Below, one piece after another: positions 34,827 through 42,334 of a stretch of 64,000 bases of DNA. Both the position numbers and the translations under genes were made by a program. The notes under the pieces are model-generated. The model was not told the origin of the DNA, ran no database searches, and was given only the letters and a program-made list of their open reading frames with translations. This DNA comes from Streptomyces collinus. Its GTDB lineage: Bacteria; Actinomycetota; Actinomycetes; Streptomycetales; Streptomycetaceae. Each line of letters starts with the position of its first letter. Position 1 is the first letter of the stretch. The DNA is taken from positions 5,890,001 to 5,954,000 of the forward strand of contig NZ_CP133771.1 in NCBI RefSeq assembly GCF_031348265.1, written 5' to 3'.

Positions 34827-35080
34827 CGGGCCATTGTCACCCGGGAGTGTGAGAGAGGGGCTCGGGGGCTGACGGGGGCTCTGGGGCCGGACACCCTCAC
34901 CCCGGTCGCGGACGCGAGTGCCTGCGAACGCCGTGACGGGCCCCCTCTGCCCAACTGTACAAAGATCCATTCCCGCTCTTTCGTGTAATAGCACCGCGAC
35001 GTGGAGTGAGGAAGGCTTGCTCGTGCACATCGATGCCCGGGGCGTATGGGCGTCGGTCACAACCGGGAGGGCAGTTCTCT

Positions 35081-36487
35081 ATGTCGGTAGGCGAAGAGGT
35101 CCGCACGGAGCAGACCAAGCCGCAGCAGAGTCTCGGCACGGCGGCCGCGCGGAACCTGGCCACCACGACCAAGTCCGTGCCACAGATGCAGGAGATCAGC
35201 TCCCGCTGGCTGCTGCGGATGCTGCCGTGGGTCGACATCCAGGGTGGTACGTACCGGGTGAACCGGCGTCTGACGTTCGCCGTGGGCGACGGCCGGCTGA
35301 CGTTCGTGAAGACCGGTGACCGCGTCGAGATCATCCCCGCCGAGCTGGGCGAACTGCCGGCGTTGCGGTCGTACGAGGACGAGGAGGTGCTCTTCGAGAT
35401 CGCCCGCCGCTGCGAGCAGCGGGAGATCCCGGCGGGCGATGTCATCGCCTCGTTCGGCAGTCCGTCCGACGAGGTGTACCTCCTGGCGCACGGCAGGGTG
35501 GAGAAGGTCGGTACGGGACCGTACGGGGAGGACGAGTCCCTCGGAGTCCTCGCCGACGGTGCCTACTTCGGAGACGACGCGCTGCTGAACGAGGACGCGA
35601 TCTGGGAGTACACCGCCCGCGCCCTCACCGCGTGCACCGTGCTCGTGCTGCCCCGCCAGGAGTTCGAGCAGATCGCGGAGCGCTCGGACACCCTGCGCGA
35701 ACACCTCCAGCACCGCCGCTCCATCCCCTCGCAGCGCTCCAACAAGTACGGCGAGAAGGAGATCGACCTCTCCTCCGGTCACTCCGGCGAGCCGGACATC
35801 CCGCACACCTTCGTCGACTACGAGGCCCGGCCCCGTGAGTACGAACTGAGCGTCGCCCAGACCGTGCTGCGCATCCACACGCGCGTGGCCGACCTCTACA
35901 ACCAGCCCATGAACCAGACCGAGCAGCAGATCCGGCTGACGGTCGAGGCGCTGAAGGAGCGCCAGGAGCACGAGCTCATCAACAACCGCGACTTCGGGCT
36001 CCTGCACAACTGCGAGTACGACCAGCGGATCCAGCCGCACGACGGCGTGCCCGGGCCGGACGACCTGGACGAGCTGCTCAGCAGGCGCCGCGGCACCAAG
36101 ATGCTCCTCGCCCATCCGCGCGCCATCGCCGCGTTCGGCCGCGAACTCAACAAGCGCGGGCTGGTCCCGGAGACCATCGACATGGCCGGCAACCGCATCC
36201 CGACCTGGCGCGGTGTGCCGATCTACCCGTGCAACAAGATCCCGGTCTCGGACGCCCGTACGACGTCCATCATCGCGCTGCGTACCGGCGAGGCCGACCA
36301 GGGCGTCATCGGTCTGCGCGCCTCCGGCATCCCCGACGAGATCGAGCCGAGCCTGTCGGTCCGCTTCATGGGCATCAACGAACAGGCCATCATCAAATAC
36401 CTGGTCACGGCCTACTACTCGGCCGCGGTCCTGGTACCGGACGCGCTCGGCGTCCTGGAGAACGTCGAGATCGGCCGCTGGCGGTGA
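35081..36487 (+). CDS. Family 2B encapsulin shell protein with cNMP-binding-like domain
   Basis: A 468-residue protein of the EshA/SCO5249 type, now classed as family 2B encapsulins: HK97-fold proteins that assemble into nanocompartments and carry an inserted cyclic-nucleotide-binding-like domain (here about 93-210, EIPAGDVIASFGSPSDEVYL to VLVLPRQEF). HK97-like parts flank it (N-terminal LATTTKSVPQMQEISSRWLL; C-terminal RRGTKMLLAHPRAIAAFGRE and FMGINEQAIIKYLVTAYYSA). ATG 35081 lies 10 bases after GGGAGG; an open frame upstream is ignored. The next gene is a polyprenyl synthase, the recognised cargo type. Confidence 0.88.
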   Translation: MSVGEEVRTEQTKPQQSLGTAAARNLATTTKSVPQMQEISSRWLLRMLPWVDIQGGTYRVNRRLTFAVGDGRLTFVKTGDRVEIIPAELGELPALRSYEDEEVLFEIARRCEQREIPAGDVIASFGSPSDEVYLLAHGRVEKVGTGPYGEDESLGVLADGAYFGDDALLNEDAIWEYTARALTACTVLVLPRQEFEQIAERSDTLREHLQHRRSIPSQRSNKYGEKEIDLSSGHSGEPDIPHTFVDYEARPREYELSVAQTVLRIHTRVADLYNQPMNQTEQQIRLTVEALKERQEHELINNRDFGLLHNCEYDQRIQPHDGVPGPDDLDELLSRRRGTKMLLAHPRAIAAFGRELNKRGLVPETIDMAGNRIPTWRGVPIYPCNKIPVSDARTTSIIALRTGEADQGVIGLRASGIPDEIEPSLSVRFMGINEQAIIKYLVTAYYSAAVLVPDALGVLENVEIGRWR

Positions 36488-36511
36488 CGCTCCCGGCACG
36501 CCGGCCGTGTC

Positions 36512-36529
36512 CCCGCCCGTCCGGGCGGG
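36512..36529 (+). terminator. Hairpin between shell gene and polyprenyl synthase
   Basis: CCCGCCCG-TC-CGGGCGGG, a perfect 8-bp stem 24 bp after the encapsulin stop. With no U-tract it may act as an attenuator, letting the shell be made in excess over cargo. Confidence 0.5.
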
Positions 36530-36598
36530 TACACCCTCGGGGTACGAGCCCAGCGGCAGCGGAAGCGCCACCGTCCGCTCATTCTCCGAGGCGGTCCC

Positions 36599-37768
36599 AT
36601 GGGTGAGTCCTCCACGAAGTCCAGGAAGGGGACGACGCTGCCCGCCCGCGGTGGGCAGGGCGGCGCCGAACCCCGGGCGTCGGCCGGGGCTCCGGAAAGG
36701 CAGGGGGGCATCGGGACACAGAGGGACGGCGGGCCGGAACCGGCCGAAGGGCACGAGGCGGTCATGCTGCTGGAGCGGGCCCGGGCGGAGGTCGACCCGG
36801 TGCTGCGGGCCGCGCTCGGCTCGCTGCCGGGGCCGATGCGCCGGGTCGCGCTCCACCACTTCGGCTGGGAGCAGGGCGACGGCACCTCGGCGGACGGGGG
36901 CTCCGGCAAGGCGATCCGGCCGGCGCTGGTCCTCGCCGCGGCGGCGGCCCTCGGCGGGTCCGAGGCGCGGGCGGGGGCGGCTCGGGCGGCCGCCGCGGTG
37001 GAGCTGGTGCACAACTTCACGCTGCTGCACGACGACGTGATGGACCGGGACACCACCCGCCGCCATCGCCCCACCGCGTGGACGGTGTTCGGCGACGCCG
37101 ACGCCATCCTCGCCGGGGACACCCTGCAGGCGCTGGCCCTGCGGCTGCTCGCCCAGGATCCGCACCCGGCCTCCCAGGCCGCCGCCGCCCGGCTCGCGGA
37201 CTGCGTGGTGGAACTGTGTGCGGGCCAGCACGCGGACACGGCCATGGAGCGGCACGCCCCCGGCGACGTCACGCTCGACGACGTGCTCGCCATGGCGGAG
37301 GCCAAGACGGGCGCCCTGATCGGGAGTGCGTGCGCGATCGGCGGGCTGTACGCGGGTGCCTCGGAGGAGGAAGTGGCGGCGCTGGACGCGTTCGGCAGAG
37401 AGGCCGGGCTCGCCTTCCAGCTCATCGACGACGTCATCGGCATATGGGGCGACCCGCGCCGCACGGGCAAGCCCGCCGGTGCCGACCTGGCCGTACGGAA
37501 GAAGTCGCTGCCGGTGGTGGCGGCCCTCGCCTCCGGTACACCGGAGGCGGCCGAACTCGCCGAACTGTACGCACGAACCAGCGAGAAGGAGGACCTGGAC
37601 GACATCGCCGTGACCGTGGAGCGCGCGGGCGGCCGTGACTGGGCGCAGGGCCAGGCGGCCGACCGGATGGCCCGGGCGATGCAGCAGCTGGCCCGGGCGG
37701 TCCCGGACCCGGAGGCGGCGGGCGGTCTGCTCGCCCTCGCCGAGTTCGTGACGCGGCGCAGCAGTTGA
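36599..37768 (+). CDS. Polyprenyl diphosphate synthase, probable encapsulin cargo
   Basis: A 389-residue trans-isoprenyl diphosphate synthase. First aspartate-rich motif LLHDDVMDRDTTRR (D145, D146, D149), second QLIDDVIGIWGDP (D277, D278; the third Asp is Gly, as in many actinobacterial enzymes). Basic GKAIRP near 103 binds IPP. Residues 1-52 are a Gly/Pro/Arg/Ser-rich disordered extension absent from ordinary synthases, matching the cargo-loading segments described for family 2 encapsulins. Chain length of the product is not predictable by eye. Confidence 0.9.
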   Translation: MGESSTKSRKGTTLPARGGQGGAEPRASAGAPERQGGIGTQRDGGPEPAEGHEAVMLLERARAEVDPVLRAALGSLPGPMRRVALHHFGWEQGDGTSADGGSGKAIRPALVLAAAAALGGSEARAGAARAAAAVELVHNFTLLHDDVMDRDTTRRHRPTAWTVFGDADAILAGDTLQALALRLLAQDPHPASQAAAARLADCVVELCAGQHADTAMERHAPGDVTLDDVLAMAEAKTGALIGSACAIGGLYAGASEEEVAALDAFGREAGLAFQLIDDVIGIWGDPRRTGKPAGADLAVRKKSLPVVAALASGTPEAAELAELYARTSEKEDLDDIAVTVERAGGRDWAQGQAADRMARAMQQLARAVPDPEAAGGLLALAEFVTRRSS

Positions 37769-37787
37769 GGGGTCGCAACGGTTTGGC

Positions 37788-37875
37788 GGGCCGCGGCTGT
37801 GGCCGGCCGCCGCAGTTGACGGGCCGCAGCTATGACGGGCCGCCACAGTTGATGGGCCACAGCAGTGGATGGCAC
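37788..37875. repeat. Five-copy ~16.5-bp degenerate tandem repeat
   Basis: Copies start near 37788, 37804, 37821, 37837 and 37854. Typical copies read GGGCCGCAGCTATGAC and GGGCCGCCACAGTTGAT. They sit just after the polyprenyl synthase stop, within a 408-bp gap that holds no gene I can support; a GTTTGGGCAAACG-like motif also occurs near 38068. Confidence 0.65.
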
Positions 37876-38176
37876 CGGCAGCGAGCGGTCCGTCGGCAAC
37901 GGCAGAGGACCGACCGCACCAGCAACGCCCCTTCGGGTGACCGAAGGGCAGAGCCCCGGAGCGTCGGGGCCGTGCGGCTCCTGACCCCGCACGGCCGTCG
38001 GCATCCGGTCGGCGGGTCCCGCACTGCCCCACGGTGTGCGGGACCCGCCACCTCCCCGCTTCCGTCGAGTTTGGGCAAACGTTCGATCGAATCCCGCCAA
38101 GATCCTGCCCGCACCCCTCCGTGAGGGCCAACCCCCCTACGATCAACGCCCGTCGGGACGAGTGAAGGGGCGCGGC

Positions 38177-38788
38177 ATGGGTGTGGCCATCCGGACGGCT
38201 GGCGAAGAGGACAGGGAGCTGATCGTCCGGCTTCTGGACGAAGCGTTCCAGGACGACCCCGTGAGCGGCTGGGTCTTCCCCGGCGCGGAGGACCGTCGTG
38301 CCAAGCACCCTCGGCTCATGGCCGCCTTCACCGACATCGTGCTCGCGGCCGGCCGCATAGACGTCACCGAGGACGGCTCGGCCTGCGCGCTGTGGCTCTC
38401 CATGCCCGCCGAGGAAGGCCACGACGACGCGGAGGACGAAGGGCCGGCCCAGGTGCGGGAGGCCGTCGACCCGGACAACGAGCGCGTCGAGCGCATCGGA
38501 CGGCTGATGGCTGCCGTCCATCCCACGGGGCGGGCCCACGAGTACCTGTGGATGATCGGTGTGGCCCCCGGCCGCCAGGACGAGGGCCTCGGCACCGCGC
38601 TCATCGAGACCGTCCTCGACCGCTGCGACCGCGAGGGGCTGCCCGCCTACCTGGAGGCCAGCAACGCCCGCAGTCGCCACCTGTACGAGCGCCTGGGCTT
38701 CGAGCCGGCCGGCCCGGCCCTCGACCTGCCGGACGGCCCGTCGATGTGGCCGATGTGGCGGGAGCCCAGGCCCCACCGGCCCGCCTAG
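38177..38788 (+). CDS. GNAT-family N-acetyltransferase
   Basis: A 203-residue GNAT protein. The acetyl-CoA pyrophosphate loop is VAPGRQDEGLGTALIETVL (Q/RxxGxG/A), preceded by beta-4 HEYLWMIG and followed by LEASNARSRHLYERLGFE (motif B). Start ATG 38177 follows AAGGGG; the frame is open upstream. Its place after the encapsulin/polyprenyl synthase pair is suggestive, but the large repeat-filled gap argues for a separate transcript. Substrate unknown. Confidence 0.87.
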   Translation: MGVAIRTAGEEDRELIVRLLDEAFQDDPVSGWVFPGAEDRRAKHPRLMAAFTDIVLAAGRIDVTEDGSACALWLSMPAEEGHDDAEDEGPAQVREAVDPDNERVERIGRLMAAVHPTGRAHEYLWMIGVAPGRQDEGLGTALIETVLDRCDREGLPAYLEASNARSRHLYERLGFEPAGPALDLPDGPSMWPMWREPRPHRPA

Positions 38789-38980
38789 GCCATACGGCGA
38801 GAGCGGTACCTGCCGTGCGCCGCCGAGCAGCTGATTCCTCCGGTGTCTTCTCCGGGCAGACGACGCGACCTCACGGACGTCCGTCCTGGGTTTCGGCCGT
38901 CCCGGCCCCCGGGCCGACCGCGTGTACGAGGCCGGCAACCCGGGCGGCGCCGGTGCGCACGTTCGGCAACGGCGCGCGCT

Positions 38981-39012
38981 GGTGTGCACGTACAGCGGTG
39001 TGCACGTACAGC
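38981..39012. repeat. Two exact 16-bp direct repeats upstream of zinc-ribbon gene
   Basis: GGTGTGCACGTACAGC occurs twice head-to-tail (38981-38996 and 38997-39012), each with a GTGCAC palindrome; a weaker copy (CGGTGCGCACGTTCGGCA) lies at 38951. They end 38 bp before the next start, as would a regulator-binding array. Confidence 0.75.
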
Positions 39013-39050
39013 AGGGAGCGCTGAGCCCACGACCGGCCTACTCTGAGGAC

Positions 39051-39326
39051 ATGGGCAGCGAAGGACAGGTCTGTCCCGACTGCGGACAGCCAGTGGAAAC
39101 GGTCGTCCGGCGTCACAAGACGCTGGGTACCTGGGTCCCGCGCTGGGTGGCGGGCCCGTGCCGCAACCCCGAGTGCGGGGCCTACGCGGCGGAGGGCGCC
39201 GACAGCGGCCACACCGCCGAGGGCCACCGGCCCGGGCCGGCCCCCGCGGCCCCCGGCGAAACAGCCCCGCCCGCCACGATCCCGCCCGAACCGGCTCCCG
39301 GAGACACCGCCGCCAAAAACTCCTGA
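39051..39326 (+). CDS. Small zinc-ribbon-like protein, unknown
   Basis: A 91-residue protein. The first 50 residues contain CPDCGQ and CRNPEC (two CxxC-type knuckles), with a WVPRW between, indicating a structural zinc. The remainder is a Pro/Ala/Glu-rich disordered tail. No signal peptide. Function unknown; it may be a nucleic-acid-binding or sensor protein. Confidence 0.75.
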   Translation: MGSEGQVCPDCGQPVETVVRRHKTLGTWVPRWVAGPCRNPECGAYAAEGADSGHTAEGHRPGPAPAAPGETAPPATIPPEPAPGDTAAKNS

Positions 39327-39411
39327 GCCCGTGTCGAGATACGCGGCCCGGCTCCGACGTCCCTTGTGAAGAGCCGCCCAGCGGGGCGGTGAGAGCCGAA
39401 GGAGCGGACTG

Positions 39412-39825
39412 ATGAAGTACCTGGTCATGGTGCAGGGCACTCAGGCGGACTACGAAGCCATGCGCGGCAAGGCGTCGGCGCACTCCCCGGCCTGGAGCGA
39501 GGAGGAGCTGCAGACGATGTTCGCCTACATGGGCGCCATCAACGACGATCTGGCCGAGACGGGCGAGCTCGTCGACGGGCAGGGCCTGGCCGAGCCGGCG
39601 CAGACCCGGCACGTCACCCTCGGCGGCGACGGCAAGGCCGTGATCACCGACGGCCCCTACGGCGAGACCAAGGAGCTGCTGGCCGGCTACTGGGTCCTGG
39701 AGTGCGAGAGCCTGGAGCGGGTCACGGAGATCGCCGACCGTGTCGCCCGCTGCCCCCAGCCGGCCGGCGCCCCCGACTACCCCGTCGTGATCCGCCCGAT
39801 CATGGACGGTTCCGGGGACATCTGA
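39412..39825 (+). CDS. DGPF-domain (YCII-related) protein
   Basis: A 137-residue YciI-like/DGPF protein: MKYLVMVQGTQADYEAM at the N terminus and the DGPYGETKELLAGYWVLE motif that names the family. Such proteins are usually encoded beside ECF42 sigma factors, as here (30 bp to the next gene). Biochemical role unproven; possibly a small-molecule-binding dimer. Confidence 0.88.
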   Translation: MKYLVMVQGTQADYEAMRGKASAHSPAWSEEELQTMFAYMGAINDDLAETGELVDGQGLAEPAQTRHVTLGGDGKAVITDGPYGETKELLAGYWVLECESLERVTEIADRVARCPQPAGAPDYPVVIRPIMDGSGDI

Positions 39826-39855
39826 CGAACCGGGACGACGCCGACGGACACACGG

Positions 39856-41076
39856 GTGAGGAACGCACCGGAGATCGAGGACCTGCTGCGCCGCGACGCG
39901 CCGCAGGTCCTCGGTGCGCTGGTCAGACGGTACGGGCACTTCGACGCCGCCGAGGACGCCGTACAGGAGGCGCTGCTCGCGGCAGCCGGGCAGTGGCCCG
40001 AAGCGGGTGTGCCCGGCAATCCGCGGGGCTGGCTGATCAAGGTCGCCTCGCGGCGGCTCACCGACGCGCTGCGCAGTGATCAGGCCCGGCGGCAGCGCGA
40101 GGAGCGGGCGGCCGCACTCACGCCCCGGGACGCCTTCACGGCGCCGCCACCGGGGGAGCGTGCGCCTCGTGAGGACGACACGCTCTCGCTGCTGTTCCTG
40201 TGCTGCCATCCGGACCTGTCGCCGCCCGCGCAGATCGCGCTCACGCTGCGTGCCGTGGGCGGTCTGACCACGGCGGAGATCGCGCGAGCCTGCCTGGTCC
40301 CGGAGGCGACGATGGCCCAGCGCGTCAGCCGGGCCAAGCAGAAGGTGCGGGGTGTGCGCTTCGGCCGGCCGGACCGCTGGGAGCAGCGGCTGCCGTCCGT
40401 GCTGCAGACGCTCTACCTGATCTTCAACGAGGGCTACACCGCCACGTCCGGCGCCGCGCTCCAGCGCCGCGACCTCGCGGGGGAGGCCGTACGGCTGACC
40501 CGCACGGTCCACCGGCTGTTGCCCGGCGACTGCGAGGTGGCCGGTCTGCTCGCGCTGATGCTGCTGACCGACGCCCGGCGCGACGCGCGAAGCGGTCCGC
40601 GCGGCGAGCTGATCCCCCTCGACGAACAGGACCGCGGCCGCTGGGACCGGGCGGCGATCGAGGAGGGCGTCGCGCTGGTCACCCGGGCCCTGTCCCGGGG
40701 CCGCCCCGGGCCGTTCCAGCTGCGGGCCGCGATCGCGGCCGTGCACGACGAGGCGTCCTCGCCCGAGTCGACCGACTGGGCCGAGATCCTGGGCCTGTAC
40801 GACGTCCTCGTCAGTCTGGTCCCCGGCCCGGTCGAACGCCTCAACCGCGCGGTCGCCGTCGCCATGGTCCACGGCCCGCGCGCGGGGCTGGCCGAAGTGG
40901 ACGCCCTTGAGGGCGAGGTGAAGGGGCACCGCCTGGACGCCGTGCGCGGTCATCTGCTGGAGCGGGTGGGCGAGCCGGAAGCCGCCCGCGCCGCCTACGA
41001 GTCGGCGGCCGCACAGACCCTCAGCCTCCCTGAGCAGCGCTACCTGCGGGCCCGGGCGGCGCGGTTGACCGACTAG
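39856..41076 (+). CDS. ECF42-type sigma factor with C-terminal TPR-like domain
   Basis: A 406-residue sigma factor. Sigma region 2 (YGHFDAAEDAVQEALLAAAG, PRGWLIKVASRRLTDALR) and region 4 (GGLTTAEIARACLVPEATMA) occupy about 1-180; the remaining 220 residues form a helical TPR-like extension with LIFNEGYTATSG and RLNRAVAVAMVHGP, typical of ECF42. No anti-sigma gene is present; this group is thought to be controlled by its own C-terminal domain. GTG start. Confidence 0.9.
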   Translation: MRNAPEIEDLLRRDAPQVLGALVRRYGHFDAAEDAVQEALLAAAGQWPEAGVPGNPRGWLIKVASRRLTDALRSDQARRQREERAAALTPRDAFTAPPPGERAPREDDTLSLLFLCCHPDLSPPAQIALTLRAVGGLTTAEIARACLVPEATMAQRVSRAKQKVRGVRFGRPDRWEQRLPSVLQTLYLIFNEGYTATSGAALQRRDLAGEAVRLTRTVHRLLPGDCEVAGLLALMLLTDARRDARSGPRGELIPLDEQDRGRWDRAAIEEGVALVTRALSRGRPGPFQLRAAIAAVHDEASSPESTDWAEILGLYDVLVSLVPGPVERLNRAVAVAMVHGPRAGLAEVDALEGEVKGHRLDAVRGHLLERVGEPEAARAAYESAAAQTLSLPEQRYLRARAARLTD

Positions 41077-41086
41077 CGTGTGAAGC

Positions 41087-41326
41087 ATGGGCAGACCGGG
41101 GGAGCAGCGTCGCACGGTGTGGCGTGGCGTGGTGATCGGGTGGGCGCTGGTCGTGGCCGTCACGGGCGGACTGACGCTGTGGATGCAGGACTCGGCCGAG
41201 CCCGCGGGGCCGTACGTCTGGGAGCAGACCGATCCCGACGAGTCCCCGGACCTGTCGCCGTGCCCGTCGCCCGAGGACACCGGGGCCCCGGCCTGCGCCT
41301 ACAGGACGTATACCGAGAGCGACTGA
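41087..41326 (+). CDS. Small single-pass membrane protein, unknown
   Basis: A 79-residue protein with a basic N terminus (MGRPGEQRRTVWR), one transmembrane helix (GVVIGWALVVAVTGGLTLWM) and a Pro/Asp/Glu-rich outer tail carrying two cysteines (LSPCPSPED, PACAYRTY), which could form a disulfide. It starts 10 bp after the sigma-factor stop, so it is likely co-transcribed. No family function known. Confidence 0.7.
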   Translation: MGRPGEQRRTVWRGVVIGWALVVAVTGGLTLWMQDSAEPAGPYVWEQTDPDESPDLSPCPSPEDTGAPACAYRTYTESD

Positions 41327-41344
41327 CGGACCACCGCGGTGCTC

Positions 41345-41465
41345 GGCTCGCGCACCCGCCGCACCGGGCGTACGCGGTACTGCGTTCGCGCACCCGCCGC
41401 ACCGGGCGCGCACACGGCGCTTCGCTCGCGCACCCGTACCGCCCCGGGCGCATGCACCGAACGCC
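41345..41465. repeat. Three-copy ~39-bp tandem repeat between convergent genes
   Basis: TCGCGCACCCG starts each copy at 41348, 41386 and 41426; the first two continue CCGCACCGGGCG identically and the third diverges. The array fills most of the 172-bp gap between the small membrane protein and the glyoxalase-like gene. Confidence 0.8.
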
Positions 41466-41498
41466 GCCCCTTCCTCGACCGACGTCCGCCCGAAGTTC

Positions 41499-42230
41499 CT
41501 AGCGCAGTCCGCCCGTCACCGGATCCCGGGTCGTCAGGCAGTACGTGCCGCCCGCAGGGTCGCGCATCACCGTCCAGTTGGAGAAGCCGGCCACGAAGAC
41601 GGCCCCGAGCGCCTCGTGCCGCGCCCGGGTCGCCGCGATGTCCGCGCAGGCGAGGTCGAGGTGGGCGGAGGCCGGGCGCTCCTCGCCGAGGCGTTGCAGG
41701 AGCAGACGGACCGGCAGGCCCGGCGGCGGCTTGAGCACGTGGAACTCCGGGAGGGCGCCCGGCATCGATGCCCAGCCGTCGAGCAGGGCACTCCAGAAGC
41801 CGACTTCCGTGTCGTAGGCCGAGGACGGGACGTCCAGGCACACCTGGTCGAGCCGGCTGCCCCGCACCACGCCCGGGCGCGACGACTGCCCGCGCCAGGG
41901 GTCCGCGCAGAACAACTGTCCGCCGGGCGAGCGCAGCACCACGAGCGACCCGAGGTCGGCCACCACATCCGCGCCGAGCCGCACCGCCGCGGCGGCGAAC
42001 TCCGGTACGTCATCGACGCAGAAGTCGATGTGCGCACCGCCCGGGCCCGGACCGACCGCCTGGACCTTCACGCACGCGTCGGCGCCGTCGGGGAGCAGGG
42101 TGACGAACTCGTCGTGTTCGCCGCGCGGTTCGGACAGGCGGGTGTCCGTGACCGCCGTCCAGAAGTCGCAGGCGGGGCCGAAGGCGTGACGGGGGCGGTC
42201 GATGAAGGCGTAAGTCCAGCTGATCCTCAT
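41499..42230 (-). CDS. Glyoxalase/VOC-superfamily protein, two domains
   Basis: A 243-residue protein with two vicinal-oxygen-chelate repeats: the first covers FIDRPRHAFGPACDFWTAVT to LVVLRSPGGQLFCADPW, the second LDQVCLDVPSSAYDTEVGFW to WTVMRDPAGGTYCLTTRDP. Metal ligands of true glyoxalase I are not clearly conserved, so it may bind a small molecule rather than catalyse. Start ATG 42230 (MRISWTYAFID) chosen over an upstream in-frame start. Confidence 0.82.
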   Translation of the reverse strand: MRISWTYAFIDRPRHAFGPACDFWTAVTDTRLSEPRGEHDEFVTLLPDGADACVKVQAVGPGPGGAHIDFCVDDVPEFAAAAVRLGADVVADLGSLVVLRSPGGQLFCADPWRGQSSRPGVVRGSRLDQVCLDVPSSAYDTEVGFWSALLDGWASMPGALPEFHVLKPPPGLPVRLLLQRLGEERPASAHLDLACADIAATRARHEALGAVFVAGFSNWTVMRDPAGGTYCLTTRDPVTGGLR

Positions 42231-42334
42231 GGCCGCGATCGTAGAGGGGCGCACCGCCGCCACCTGCGTGAACCTTGACCAGCCTTTGCCGTACTGTTCC
42301 CCGCCCATTGGCCCGCGCTTGTTTGCATTCAGGA

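Noticed and set aside
35057..38989. 1310-codon minus-strand open frame over the encapsulin and polyprenyl synthase genes
   Set aside because: Antisense shadow of well-supported genes; no RBS or family similarity.
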